Shown here in pieces: positions 50,990 through 59,578 of a stretch of DNA of 64,000 bases. The stretch is from Taklimakanibacter sp050251035 (GTDB lineage: Bacteria > Pseudomonadota > Alphaproteobacteria > Rhizobiales > Aestuariivirgaceae), in NCBI GenBank assembly GCA_050251035.1, contig JBFWNN010000017.1, positions 24,193-88,192 of the forward strand, in the 5' to 3' direction. Within the stretch, counting starts at the first letter, position 1, and every line of letters begins with the position of its first letter. The notes below the pieces were generated by a model that did no database searches, was not told the DNA's origin, and worked only from the letters and a program-made list of their open reading frames with translations. Made by a program: the position numbers and the translations under genes.

Positions 50990-52167
50990 CGGATCACCGG
51001 CAGCTCGCGCGGCGCCCGCCTGGTGAGGAGGCGCGGACCGTCCTTCGTCACCGCGATATTCTCCTCATGCACGATCATCTTGCCCGGCGCATATTCCATG
51101 CCGGGCTCGATGGTGAGCACCATGTTCTCCTCGATGACCGTGCCGTCGCCCGGGCGATGCGAGGGCGGCTCGGTGAGCTGCAGGCCGAGGCCGTGGCCGA
51201 GCCTCCCGACATTGTTGCCGATGGCGCCCGCATCCTCGATGATCCGCGCCATGGCGCGGAAGACGTCGTCGGTCCTGGCCCCCGGCACCGCGGCGGCCAT
51301 GCCGGCCTCGGTCGCAAGCCACAGCGCCTCATGCACGCGATGCGCCGCGTCCGCGACCTTGCCCACGGCATAGTTGCGGTCGAAGTCGCAGAAATAGCCG
51401 TCGAAGGTCGAGCCGGTGTCGATGAACAGGATGTCGCCCTCTGCGATCTTGCGGTCATGCGGGCCGCAGACGATCTGCGCCACGCCGCCCGGGCCCGCTA
51501 TGGCCGGCAGGAAGGGGGTCGCATCGGCGCCGCGGCGGGCGATGTCGATGCGCAATTTGCGCGCCACCTCGCGCGCGCTCTCGCCGATCGCGATCCGTCC
51601 CGGCAGCGCCTCATAGGCGGCGCTGGCGATCTGGCAGATGTGATGGATGTGGTCGATCTCGGCCGGGGTCTTCACCATGCGGATCTCCCACAGGCACGGC
51701 GCGCCGTCGTCGATGGCCGAGGAGAGGCCGTCGCGCAGCCTGAGGAACTCGACGACCGGCATGCGCAGCGCCATCTCGCGGCCGAGTTCGGCGCCGATGC
51801 GGCCGAATTTGCGGCTAAGCCCTGAGATCGTCGCGGCGAGCAGCGACAGGCCGTCGTCCTCGGGCACCGGCGCCGGCCAGGTGCGAATGTCCCTGACCCA
51901 GGTCAGCGCCATTTCCGGCCCGCCGATCTCGGGGATGACCGCGATCGGATCGCGGTCGCGCGGCACCACGACGAACCAGGGCCGCGTCGGGCTTTCCCAG
52001 AACTGCGTGTCGAAGCCGGTGAAATAGCGGACATTGGGGGGCGAGGTGACGAGGAGCGCGTCGAAGCCATGACGGTCCATGATCGTCTGCGCCCGCGCCA
52101 TGCGGCGCTCGAATTCGGCCGGGGTGAAGCCGCGCCGCGGTATCTTCAGGTCAGCCACGCGAATCAT
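50986..52167 (-). CDS. M24 family peptidase-like hydrolase (creatinase/Xaa-Pro/ectoine hydrolase type)
   Basis: A 393-residue pita-bread fold protein: creatinase-like N-terminal domain (1-150) and M24 catalytic domain with all five metal ligands, Asp in FIDTGSTFDGYFCDFDRNY, His in GHGLGLQLTEP, Glu in TIEPGMEY and Glu in VHEENIAVT. Members include aminopeptidase P, creatinase and ectoine hydrolase (DoeA), all acting on C-N bonds. Coupled to the carbamoylase-type gene downstream, it probably opens or trims an N-containing metabolite. Confidence 0.88.
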   Translation of the reverse strand: MIRVADLKIPRRGFTPAEFERRMARAQTIMDRHGFDALLVTSPPNVRYFTGFDTQFWESPTRPWFVVVPRDRDPIAVIPEIGGPEMALTWVRDIRTWPAPVPEDDGLSLLAATISGLSRKFGRIGAELGREMALRMPVVEFLRLRDGLSSAIDDGAPCLWEIRMVKTPAEIDHIHHICQIASAAYEALPGRIAIGESAREVARKLRIDIARRGADATPFLPAIAGPGGVAQIVCGPHDRKIAEGDILFIDTGSTFDGYFCDFDRNYAVGKVADAAHRVHEALWLATEAGMAAAVPGARTDDVFRAMARIIEDAGAIGNNVGRLGHGLGLQLTEPPSHRPGDGTVIEENMVLTIEPGMEYAPGKMIVHEENIAVTKDGPRLLTRRAPRELPVIR

Positions 52168-52331
52168 CCTTTCGCCCGTTCATCCAGGAGAGCCAATCCT
52201 GCCCATGGATTCGCAGGGAAATTCAGTAAAAGCCACAGAAAAGTGAAACAGCTCTGCGTCCGGCACCAGCATCGGCAATGCCGTCTGCAACGAAAGCGCC
52301 GGACGCGCGTTTGCTGTCCGGTGAGGTTCAC

Positions 52332-53663
52332 GTGAAAAAGCTGCTCGGCGCCCTTTTCGTCCTGGTCTTGGTCTGCATCGCCGCCGGCGGGGCGGTGTTC
52401 CTGTTTTCCCGCGAGCAGGCGACAGTCCCTATCGAGCAAGGCTATGGGCCCGATCCGACCTTGCCCGAGCCCAATCCCACTCTGATCCCCACCGTGCACG
52501 TCGCCAAGGCCACGCCGTGGCCCGAGGGGACGATGCCGACCGCCGCTCCCGGCTTGAAAGTCAACGAGTTCGCCAAGGGGCTGGATCATCCGCGCTGGCT
52601 TCACGTCCTGCCGAATGGCGACGTGCTGGTGGCGGAGAGCAACGCTCCGCCGAAGCCCGACCAGGGATTCAGCTTGCGCGGCTGGTTCGTGGACCTGTTC
52701 CAGAGCCAGGCGGGCGCGGAAACGCCGAGCGCCAACCGGATCTCGCTGTTGCGCGACCGTGACGGTGATGGCGTCGCAGAAACAAAGACGCTGTTTCTCA
52801 CCGGCCTCAATTCGCCTTTCGGCATGGCGCTGCTCGACGGCAGGCTCTATGTCGCGAATGCCGACGCCATCGTGGCCTTTCCCTATGCCGACGGCGCGGA
52901 CGAGATAACCGCCAAGGCGGAAAAAATCGTCGACCTGCCCGCCGGCCGCAATCACCATTGGACGAAGGATGTCATCGCCAGCCGGGATCGGACCAAGCTC
53001 TACGCGACCGTCGGCTCCAATTCGAATGTCGGCGAGAATGGCATGGCCGAGGAAGAGAATCGCGCCGCGGTGCATGAGATCGATCTGGCGACGCGCCGGA
53101 TGCGCTTGTTCGCCTCGGGCTTGCGCAATCCCAACGGTCTGTCGTGGAATCCGGAAAGCGGCGCGCTTTGGGTGGTCGTCAATGAGCGTGACGAGATCGG
53201 CAGCGATCTGGTTCCGGACTACATGACCTCGGTCCAAGACGGCGGCTTCTATGGCTGGCCCTACAGCTATTTCGGCCAGCATGTCGATGTGCGCGTCGAG
53301 CCGCAGAAGCCCGAGCTGGTCGCCCGGGCGATCAAGCCCGATTATGCGCTCGGTCCGCACACGGCCTCGCTCGGCCTCACCTTCAATACCGGCGACCGGT
53401 TCGGCGCGGCGTTCAAGAACGGCGCCTTTATCGGCCAGCACGGCTCATGGAACCGCATGCCGCGCAGCGGCTACAAGGTGATTTTCGTCCCCTTCACGGC
53501 GGGCAAGCCGTCCGGTCCGCCGCAGGACATCCTGACCGGTTTCCTCGGTCCCGATGACACGGCATTCGGCAGGCCGGTCGGCGTCGCCCTGGACCGCGGC
53601 GGCGCATTGCTGGTGGCTGACGACGTCGGCAACCGAATCTGGCGGGTCGCACCGGCGCAATAA
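52332..53663 (+). CDS. Sorbosone/PQQ-dependent glucose dehydrogenase-like beta-propeller protein
   Basis: A 443-residue protein: N-terminal membrane anchor or signal (KKLLGALFVLVLVCIAAGGA, residues 2-21), a short Pro-rich linker, then a six-bladed propeller with LDHPRWLHVLPNGDVLVAES, GLRNPNGLSWNPESGALWVV, NERDEIGSDLVPDYM and RPVGVALDRGGALLVADDVG. The family (L-sorbosone dehydrogenase, soluble glucose dehydrogenase) oxidises sugars in the periplasm with PQQ. The start is GTG 52332, with GAGG 5 nt upstream. Monocistronic; no PQQ biosynthesis genes in the window. Confidence 0.85.
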   Translation: MKKLLGALFVLVLVCIAAGGAVFLFSREQATVPIEQGYGPDPTLPEPNPTLIPTVHVAKATPWPEGTMPTAAPGLKVNEFAKGLDHPRWLHVLPNGDVLVAESNAPPKPDQGFSLRGWFVDLFQSQAGAETPSANRISLLRDRDGDGVAETKTLFLTGLNSPFGMALLDGRLYVANADAIVAFPYADGADEITAKAEKIVDLPAGRNHHWTKDVIASRDRTKLYATVGSNSNVGENGMAEEENRAAVHEIDLATRRMRLFASGLRNPNGLSWNPESGALWVVVNERDEIGSDLVPDYMTSVQDGGFYGWPYSYFGQHVDVRVEPQKPELVARAIKPDYALGPHTASLGLTFNTGDRFGAAFKNGAFIGQHGSWNRMPRSGYKVIFVPFTAGKPSGPPQDILTGFLGPDDTAFGRPVGVALDRGGALLVADDVGNRIWRVAPAQ

Positions 53664-53684
53664 GGCCGCGAGCATGCGCCGAGC

Positions 53685-54170
53685 TCAGCCCCGTCGTGCC
53701 GCCTCGATCTTCGCGACGTCGATCTTCTGCATGGTCATCATCGCGTCGAAAGCGCGCTTGGCCTCACCACCGCCGGCGGCCATCGCATCCAACAGGACCC
53801 GCGGCGTGATCTGCCAGGAGATGCCCCATTTGTCCTTGCACCAGCCGCAGTCGCTCTCCTTCCCGCCATTGCCGACGATGGCGTTCCAGTAGCGATCGGT
53901 CTCCTCCTGGTCATCGGTCGCGATCATGAAGGAGAAGGCTTCGCTGTGCTTGAAGGCCGTGCCGCCATTGAGGCCGACGCAGGCCACGCCGCAGACCGTG
54001 AAGTCCACCACCAGGACGTCGCCCGCCTTGCTGCTCGGATTGTCGCTCGGGGCGCGGTGGATGGCTCCAACCGCACTGTCGGGAAAGGTCTTGGCGTAGA
54101 AACGCGCCGCATCCTCGGCGTCCTTGTCGTACCACAGGCAAATCGTGTTCTTCGCCATTGCCATTGCCAT
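53685..54170 (-). CDS. PhnB-like VOC protein (3-demethylubiquinone-9 3-methyltransferase-like domain)
   Basis: A 161-residue VOC-fold protein of the PhnB/YjdN type: ICLWYDKDAEDAARFYAKTF, FSFMIATDDQEETDRYWNAI, CGWCKDKWGISWQITPRVLL. The methyltransferase name attached to this domain in databases is not supported experimentally. ATG 54170 is chosen with AAGGA upstream; two more Met codons follow at once (MAMAMA). An EcfG-type promoter at 54222-54247 points to stress induction. Confidence 0.85.
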   Translation of the reverse strand: MAMAMAKNTICLWYDKDAEDAARFYAKTFPDSAVGAIHRAPSDNPSSKAGDVLVVDFTVCGVACVGLNGGTAFKHSEAFSFMIATDDQEETDRYWNAIVGNGGKESDCGWCKDKWGISWQITPRVLLDAMAAGGGEAKRAFDAMMTMQKIDVAKIEAARRG

Positions 54171-54221
54171 TGCTTGCCCTTCCTTTATGTCATGTGATGA
54201 TTTCGGCCGCCATCGCCGGAG

Positions 54222-54247
54222 AACGCGCCCATGGTGCAGGAAGTTCC
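54222..54247 (-). promoter_or_regulatory. EcfG-type promoter upstream of the PhnB-like gene
   Basis: On the minus strand GGAAC (54247-54243), 17-bp spacer and CGTT (54225-54222) match the EcfG/RpoE2 consensus. The -10 element ends about 50 bp before the ATG at 54170. Confidence 0.7.
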
Positions 54248-54491
54248 CGCGAACGATCAAGAGGACGCGATATTGATATTACGACCAGACCGTGATAGTT
54301 GGGAAATATCAGGATCGGAACAGACGCGCCCGCAAGCGACAGCTCGCGGGCGCTTGTGTTCAGTTCCGGGATTTCAATCTCATTCTATTCACCGGTGAAT
54401 AATCCGCGCCGGATTCCTGCTTGAGACTTTGAAATTCCCTGCTCGAAAACCTAAGTCTTTGAAATCGCTGAGTCAGAGACTTTTCGCGAAA

Positions 54492-54521
54492 TTCCCTGAT
54501 AATCCCTGATATTCCCTGATA
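54492..54521. repeat. Tandem repeat, three 10-bp units (TTCCCTGATA type)
   Basis: Units TTCCCTGATA, ATCCCTGATA and TTCCCTGATA follow each other without gaps, right downstream of the NTF2-like gene (ends at 54530). An additional GAAATTCCCTG lies at about 54432. Similar TTCCCTGATA arrays occur in intergenic DNA of other alphaproteobacteria as far as I recall; function unknown. Confidence 0.75.
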
Positions 54522-54529
54522 CCGCCGCC

Positions 54530-54895
54530 TCACGCGATGTCGAAATGCCAGACCTTGGCGATGATCCGCCAGTCGCTGTCGATATGGACGAGGGTCAGAT
54601 CGTCGGTGAAGTGTTTCGGCAGATAGGCGTTCCTCAGCCGGGCATGGGCCGTGGTCGGGCTCGCCCGAACCAGGGAGACGACCTCGTCCTGGCGCGGATC
54701 CCGGCGCGCGGCCGGCGAGGGCCGGCCCTTCACGATCTCCATATACTGGTCGAGATCGAGGGCGGTCAGTGTGCCGCCCGTCGCCGAGAACAATCGCGCC
54801 TGCGGATGGAACACCTTGCGGAAGAGCTCCACGTCGCCATGATAGAGGGCGTCCAGATAGGACTGGACGACGGCCTGCAAATCCTTCGTGCTCAT
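54530..54895 (-). CDS. NTF2-like protein (putative lumazine-binding/SnoaL-like)
   Basis: A 121-residue NTF2-like protein: DLQAVVQSYLDALYHGDVEL, FHPQARLFSATGGTLTALDL, VHIDSDWRIIAKVWHFDIA. The cone-fold layout is clear but no catalytic residues can be identified. GGAGGA lies 5 nt upstream of the ATG at 54895. It is the last gene of the leftward operon starting at 61792, 11 bp after the aminotransferase. Confidence 0.82.
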   Translation of the reverse strand: MSTKDLQAVVQSYLDALYHGDVELFRKVFHPQARLFSATGGTLTALDLDQYMEIVKGRPSPAARRDPRQDEVVSLVRASPTTAHARLRNAYLPKHFTDDLTLVHIDSDWRIIAKVWHFDIA

Positions 54896-54906
54896 CGTCT
54901 CCTCCG

Positions 54907-56214
54907 TCACGCCGCGGCCCGCGCGTATTCCCGGTCGGCGAGTTCGAGCCCGTGATCGAGGGCCTGCAGCAATTCGTCGATCTCCTGGTCGGACGTCACC
55001 ATGGGCGGGCACAGGAAGAGCGAGGTCTCCTCGCCGCTGGTGCCGATCACGGCGCCCGCCTCCAAAGCGCGCGCCGCGACGCGCGACGCGATCGGCGGCT
55101 CGACCGTGTCGGCATACCAGTCGCGCCAGTCGGGACCGTGCAGCTCGATGGTCCAATGCAGGCCGAAGCCGTCGACGCGCGCGACGCTCGGATGCCTCTG
55201 GGCGATGGCGACGAGGCCCTCCTCGAGCTTCCGCGCCATGTCGCGCGCGCGCGCCATGAGGTTATCGCGCTTGACGACGCGCAGATAGGCGCGGATGCAG
55301 GCCACCGCAACCGGATGGGCGCGGAAGGTGCTGTAGGTCTGCCAGCTCTTGTCCTTGAGCTCATCGACCAGGGCCTGGGACAGGACGACGGCGCCGGCGG
55401 GCGACGACCCGCCCGCGAGGCACTTGCCGAGCGTCACCATGTCGGGACGCTCGGCGCCGCCCTGGAAGGCGAACCAGCGGCCGCTGCGGCCGAGCCCGGT
55501 CACCACTTCGTCGGCGATCCACAGGGAGCCCGCCTTGCGCGCCGCCCTGGCGACGAAGTCCTGATAGGCCGCGTCGTAATAGATGCCGCCCTGGGTGTAG
55601 TCGATGAGTGTCGCCGCAGTGTCGGAGAGTGTCGCCTCCACGCGTTTCAGCCGCTCGGCCAAAGGCCGCTTGTCGTCGATGACGCCATATTTGGCGCCGA
55701 GGGGTGCCGGAATGACGCGCACCGGCACCGGATTGGGCACCGGCCGTGTGCCGCCGCCCTGGACGGCGAGGCCGCCATGCCAATGCGGCTGCACCGTCAT
55801 CTGGCGCGCGAGGCCCGCCATGCCGTGATAGGCGCGCTCGCGCGTGGCGAGCGCCGTACGCCCGGTCAAGGCCTGCGACAAGGTCAGAGCGAGATCATTG
55901 GCCTCGCTGCCCGACAGGAAGAAACGCACCGCGCCCACCCACTTACCTTCGCCGGCGAAAGCGATGTCGATCAGATCGTCCGCCGCCTGCTCGCGCTCGG
56001 CCCAGAACCAGCCTTCGTTGATGACCGGCGTCTCGGCCGCCTTGTGCAGCGCCTCGACCATGTCGGGATGGCGATGGCCGAGCGGCCCGCCGGTGGTGCT
56101 GCCGTCGATCACCTTGCGGCCGTCGGCGAGGATGAAGCGCACGCCTTCGCCGCCCACCACCTTGACCAAGGGGTCCTTGCCGGCATTGAGTCCGGTCTGA
56201 AGAAGTCTGCTCAT
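54907..56214 (-). CDS. Class III aminotransferase (aspartate aminotransferase family)
   Basis: A 435-residue PLP enzyme with RFFLSGSEANDLALTLSQAL, PLP Asp in IADEVVTGLGRSGRW, Schiff-base Lys in VTLGKCLAGGSSPAGAVV and YSTFRAHPVAVACIRAYL. It is of the omega-transaminase/glutamate-1-semialdehyde-like group; amine donor and acceptor are unknown. AAAGGA sits 8 nt upstream of the ATG. In this operon with a polyamine-type importer and a nearby ureohydrolase, a terminal amine such as an omega-amino acid is a reasonable substrate. Confidence 0.9.
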   Translation of the reverse strand: MSRLLQTGLNAGKDPLVKVVGGEGVRFILADGRKVIDGSTTGGPLGHRHPDMVEALHKAAETPVINEGWFWAEREQAADDLIDIAFAGEGKWVGAVRFFLSGSEANDLALTLSQALTGRTALATRERAYHGMAGLARQMTVQPHWHGGLAVQGGGTRPVPNPVPVRVIPAPLGAKYGVIDDKRPLAERLKRVEATLSDTAATLIDYTQGGIYYDAAYQDFVARAARKAGSLWIADEVVTGLGRSGRWFAFQGGAERPDMVTLGKCLAGGSSPAGAVVLSQALVDELKDKSWQTYSTFRAHPVAVACIRAYLRVVKRDNLMARARDMARKLEEGLVAIAQRHPSVARVDGFGLHWTIELHGPDWRDWYADTVEPPIASRVAARALEAGAVIGTSGEETSLFLCPPMVTSDQEIDELLQALDHGLELADREYARAAA

Positions 56215-56227
56215 GAGTTCGATCCTT

Positions 56228-57439
56228 TCACTGTTTTGGCGAGGAGACGCCGCAGACGCGCATGATGAGGCGGGTCCAGATGCGGCAGGTCTCGATCAGG
56301 TCGTCGATGCGGATATGCTCGTCGGGCGTATGCGCCCATTTCTCGTTGCCGGGGCCCAGGCCGACCGTCGGAATGCCGGCCCGGCACATGAAGGTGCCGT
56401 TGACGCCGAAACGCCAGGCGCCGGGCTCGCCGCTCTCGCCGAGCGCGTCCTGGCGCGCCGCCAAGGCGGCGGCGACGACGGGATTGTCGGGCGCCACATA
56501 CATCAGGGGATAATGGGTCATGAGGCGGTAATCGCATCGGAAGCCCGCCACGCTCGCTTCGAGCCCCGCGATCAGCGCCCGCACTTCCTGTTCGCAGCTG
56601 TCCGCCGTCTCGCCCCTGACATAGCGGCGGTCGACACGCACCACGCAGCGGTCCGGCACCACCGCCGTGCCGTTGTCCGGGCTGGTGCGCACCGAGATGA
56701 CGGTGACGGTGGCGGGCCCGAGCAGCGGATCATCGCGCAAGCCCTCGGCGTAGCGGCGCAGCGCCTCGAGCAGCGGCACCGCCTGATAGGCGGCATTGAG
56801 GCCGTTGCCGGGCTCGGAGGCATGCGACGTGCGGCCATGCACCTCGAGCTCGCAGTCGATCTTGCCGCGATGGCCGATATGGACGTGGCCCCGCGTCGAT
56901 TCCGTGTTGAGTCCGTAATCGGCGCGGATGCCGCGCGCGATGACCGATATGACGCCGGTCGGCGAATCGACCTCCTCGGCGACGTCGGCGACGAAGACGA
57001 CATCGCCATTGAGCGTAAGGCCGGCGCGTTTGATGGCGGCGACCGCATAGGCGCTTGCCATGACATTGCATTTCATGTCGCAGGTGCCGCGGCCATAGAT
57101 GGCCCGGCCCGTCTCGCCCCAGCGCGCCGCGTCGACGATCGCGCCCGAATAGGGATCGGCCATCTCGCCCGGCGGCACATGGTCGATATGGCCGTTGATC
57201 ATGAGCGACGGGCCGTTGCCGGCGCCGCGCAGGCGCCCGACAACATTGCCGTTCGGATCGATCTCGACCTCGTCGAAGCCGAGCTTGCGCAGATGATCGG
57301 CATAGAGTCGCCCGACCGAGCCCTCCTCATAGGAGAGGCTCGGCACGCGGATGACCGCCTGGCAGGCGGCGATCATGCCGTCGACGTCGAGCGCCCTGTC
57401 GACCAGAGCTTCATGGTCGCCGGTGGTGGACATATCCAT
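56228..57439 (-). CDS. M20 family deacylase (ArgE/DapE type)
   Basis: A 403-residue M20 hydrolase with complete dizinc ligands: MINGHIDHVPPG, GRGTCDMKCNVMA, ADVAEEVDSPTG and the C-terminal TPDEHIRIDD. The dimerisation domain includes GRTSHASEPGNGLNAAYQAV. It resembles acetylornithine deacetylase/succinyl-diaminopimelate desuccinylase but sits in a catabolic operon, so it likely deacylates an imported N-acyl amine. The start is best at 57439 (GAAGGA 6 nt upstream); 57445 overlaps the permease stop. Confidence 0.88.
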   Translation of the reverse strand: MDMSTTGDHEALVDRALDVDGMIAACQAVIRVPSLSYEEGSVGRLYADHLRKLGFDEVEIDPNGNVVGRLRGAGNGPSLMINGHIDHVPPGEMADPYSGAIVDAARWGETGRAIYGRGTCDMKCNVMASAYAVAAIKRAGLTLNGDVVFVADVAEEVDSPTGVISVIARGIRADYGLNTESTRGHVHIGHRGKIDCELEVHGRTSHASEPGNGLNAAYQAVPLLEALRRYAEGLRDDPLLGPATVTVISVRTSPDNGTAVVPDRCVVRVDRRYVRGETADSCEQEVRALIAGLEASVAGFRCDYRLMTHYPLMYVAPDNPVVAAALAARQDALGESGEPGAWRFGVNGTFMCRAGIPTVGLGPGNEKWAHTPDEHIRIDDLIETCRIWTRLIMRVCGVSSPKQ

Positions 57440-57441
57440 GG

Positions 57442-58302
57442 TCATTCCTTCGTGTTCGCGACACGCGTCGCCGCGTTGCGTCGCCGGATCATCTCGGCGA
57501 AGAGCAAGAGAAGGAACGACGCGAAGATGAGGAGGCTCGCCGCTGCCAGGATGGTCGGGCTCAATTGCTCGCGGATGCCGCTCCACATCTGGCGCGGCAC
57601 GGTGCGCTGGTCGACGCTCGCCAGGAACATGACCACCACCACCTCGTCGAGCGAGGTGATGAAGGCGAAAAGCCCGCCCGAGATGACGCCGGGGGCGATG
57701 GCGGGCAAGGTCACCCGCCGGAAAGTGCGGACGGGTCCCGCTCCCAGGCTCGCCGCGGCGCGCACCAGGTTCCAGTCGAAACCCGACAAAGTGGCGAGCA
57801 CCGTGGTCACGACGAAGGGCGCGCCCAGCATCGCATGCGCCAGGATGAGGCCGGTCAGGGTCTGCGCCAAGCCGATGGCCGTGAAGAAGAAATAGAGCGC
57901 CGCGGCGACGATGACGATCGGGATGATCATCGGTGACAGGAGCACGATCATCACCGAGGCGCGCAAAGCCGGCTTGAGCTTGGCGAGGCCCAGGGCGGCG
58001 AGCGTGCCGAGCGTCGTGGCGATGACGGTGGCGCCCAATGCGACGAGCAGGCTGTTGCGGAAAGCCGTCGCCCATTGCGGGTTGGTGAAGAGCTCACGGT
58101 ACCAGCGCAGCGAAAAGGCTTCCGGCGAGAAGGCCAGCATCTCGCGGGTGAAGGTGAAATAGGCTTCCGCGTTGAAGGAGAGCGGCACCACGATGACGAG
58201 CGGCAGGATGAGGAAGGCGAAGATCGCCAGGCACAGGCCGGAAAAGATCACATGCCACAGTTTCTCGAGCGGACCCGCGGTGGGCGAGAGCGTCAGGAAC
58301 AT
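57442..58302 (-). CDS. Spermidine/putrescine-type ABC transporter permease (PotC-like, copy 2)
   Basis: A 286-residue permease with six helices and EAA loop VRAAASLGAGPVRTFRRVTL. ATG 58302 follows GGTGAGG very closely; ATG 58317, overlapping the upstream gene by 11 bp, is the alternative. Part of the second Pot-type importer. Confidence 0.9.
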   Translation of the reverse strand: MFLTLSPTAGPLEKLWHVIFSGLCLAIFAFLILPLVIVVPLSFNAEAYFTFTREMLAFSPEAFSLRWYRELFTNPQWATAFRNSLLVALGATVIATTLGTLAALGLAKLKPALRASVMIVLLSPMIIPIVIVAAALYFFFTAIGLAQTLTGLILAHAMLGAPFVVTTVLATLSGFDWNLVRAAASLGAGPVRTFRRVTLPAIAPGVISGGLFAFITSLDEVVVVMFLASVDQRTVPRQMWSGIREQLSPTILAAASLLIFASFLLLLFAEMIRRRNAATRVANTKE

Positions 58303-58306
58303 GGCC

Positions 58307-59578
58307 TCACCGCCCATCGCGCACGATGCGCGTATAGATGAAATAGACGATGCCGATGAGCACCAGGAGGAGCGTGCTCAAGGCGGCGGCGAGGCCCCAG
58401 TTCAGCGATTGCTGCATGTGATAGGCGATGATGTTGCTGATGAGCTGGCCGTTCTGGCCGCCGACCAGCGCCGGGGTGATGAAATAGCCGGTGCACAGGA
58501 TGAAGACGAGGCTCGAGCCGGCGAAAATGCCCGGCACCGTCAGCGGAAAATAGACGCGCCGGAAAGCGGTGAAGGGGCTGGCGCCCAGCGAGGTCGCGGC
58601 GCGCACCAGATTGGGATTGACCGTCTTCATCACGCTGTAGAGCGGCAGGATGAAGAAGGGCAGCAATATATGGGTGCCGACGACGACGGTGCCCGTCATG
58701 TTGTACATCAAGGCGAGCCGGCCCGCCTCGTCGATCACGCCCAGGGTGGCCAGCGTGTCGTTGACGACGCCCTGCTTCTGCAGGAGCGCGATCCAGCTGG
58801 TGATGCGCACCAGGATCGAGGTCCAGAAGGGCAGGAGCACGATGATCATCAGGAGATTGGCGCGCCGCTCCGGCAGATGCGCCAGCAGATAGGCGATCGG
58901 ATAAGCGAGCAGGAAGCAAACGAAGGCGGTGAGCGCGCTCACCCACATCGTGCGCGTGAAGAGATTGACATGCAGCCGCTGCCCCTCGGGCTTGGCGATG
59001 ATGTCGCCGTCGACGCCGCGGGTGAGGTCGAGCGCGTTCAGATAATAATTGCCGGTGAGGCGGCTGCCGGCATTGCGGATGGCGGCGAAGACCTGCGGCT
59101 CGCCCCAGCGCTTGTCGATGGCGAGGAACAGGTCCTTCGCCGGTCCGCCCGTCGCCGTCTTGAGCTTGCGCGCGGTCGTCTGCAGCAGGCTGCGGGCGCC
59201 GGGATAATCCTGGTTGAGCCTGGCGCCGATCGTGCCGAGGCTGCCCTCGCCTTGCGCTTTCTCGATATCCGCCTTGAGCGCCGCATAGGCGGATTCGGCC
59301 GGCGGGCCGTCTTCCGACGACCAGCCGTCGAGCTGCCGCAAGGTCTGCGGCAGGCCGTCGGCGATCACCGGATTGTCGACGCTCTTGAACAGCAGAAGGC
59401 CGACGGGAACGAGGAAGGCGAAGGCGATGAGGACGATGAGCGGCAGGATGAGCAAGGAAGCTTCGAGGCCCTGGCGGCGCTCGACCTTGCGGGCCGCGGC
59501 CTCGAGATCGGCCGGCATCGGTATCTCGCTCGCCGCATGCTCGGCCGCGGCGGACCAGGGCGCCGTCACGTCAGGCAT
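58307..59578 (-). CDS. Spermidine/putrescine-type ABC transporter permease (PotB-like, copy 2) with large insertion
   Basis: A 423-residue permease, about 120-130 residues longer than usual PotB. After the first helix (LLILPLIVLIAFAFLVPVGL, about 73-92) comes an extra soluble stretch of about 140 residues (to about 235) before the remaining helices. The EAA loop is VRAATSLGASPFTAFRRVYF. The insertion should be periplasmic and may contact the binding protein. ATG 59578 overlaps the ATPase stop by 8 bp. Confidence 0.88.
   Translation of the reverse strand: MPDVTAPWSAAAEHAASEIPMPADLEAAARKVERRQGLEASLLILPLIVLIAFAFLVPVGLLLFKSVDNPVIADGLPQTLRQLDGWSSEDGPPAESAYAALKADIEKAQGEGSLGTIGARLNQDYPGARSLLQTTARKLKTATGGPAKDLFLAIDKRWGEPQVFAAIRNAGSRLTGNYYLNALDLTRGVDGDIIAKPEGQRLHVNLFTRTMWVSALTAFVCFLLAYPIAYLLAHLPERRANLLMIIVLLPFWTSILVRITSWIALLQKQGVVNDTLATLGVIDEAGRLALMYNMTGTVVVGTHILLPFFILPLYSVMKTVNPNLVRAATSLGASPFTAFRRVYFPLTVPGIFAGSSLVFILCTGYFITPALVGGQNGQLISNIIAYHMQQSLNWGLAAALSTLLLVLIGIVYFIYTRIVRDGR

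Larger units (their letters stand above)
54171..54529. other. 359-bp intergenic region
   Basis: Contains the EcfG-type promoter for the PhnB-like gene (54222-54247) and the tandem repeat at 54492-54521. The middle part (54300-54490) has no ORF of note; it contains GAAATTCCCTG and CTTTGAAAT motifs repeated loosely, which looks like a degenerate repeat remnant. Confidence 0.6.
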
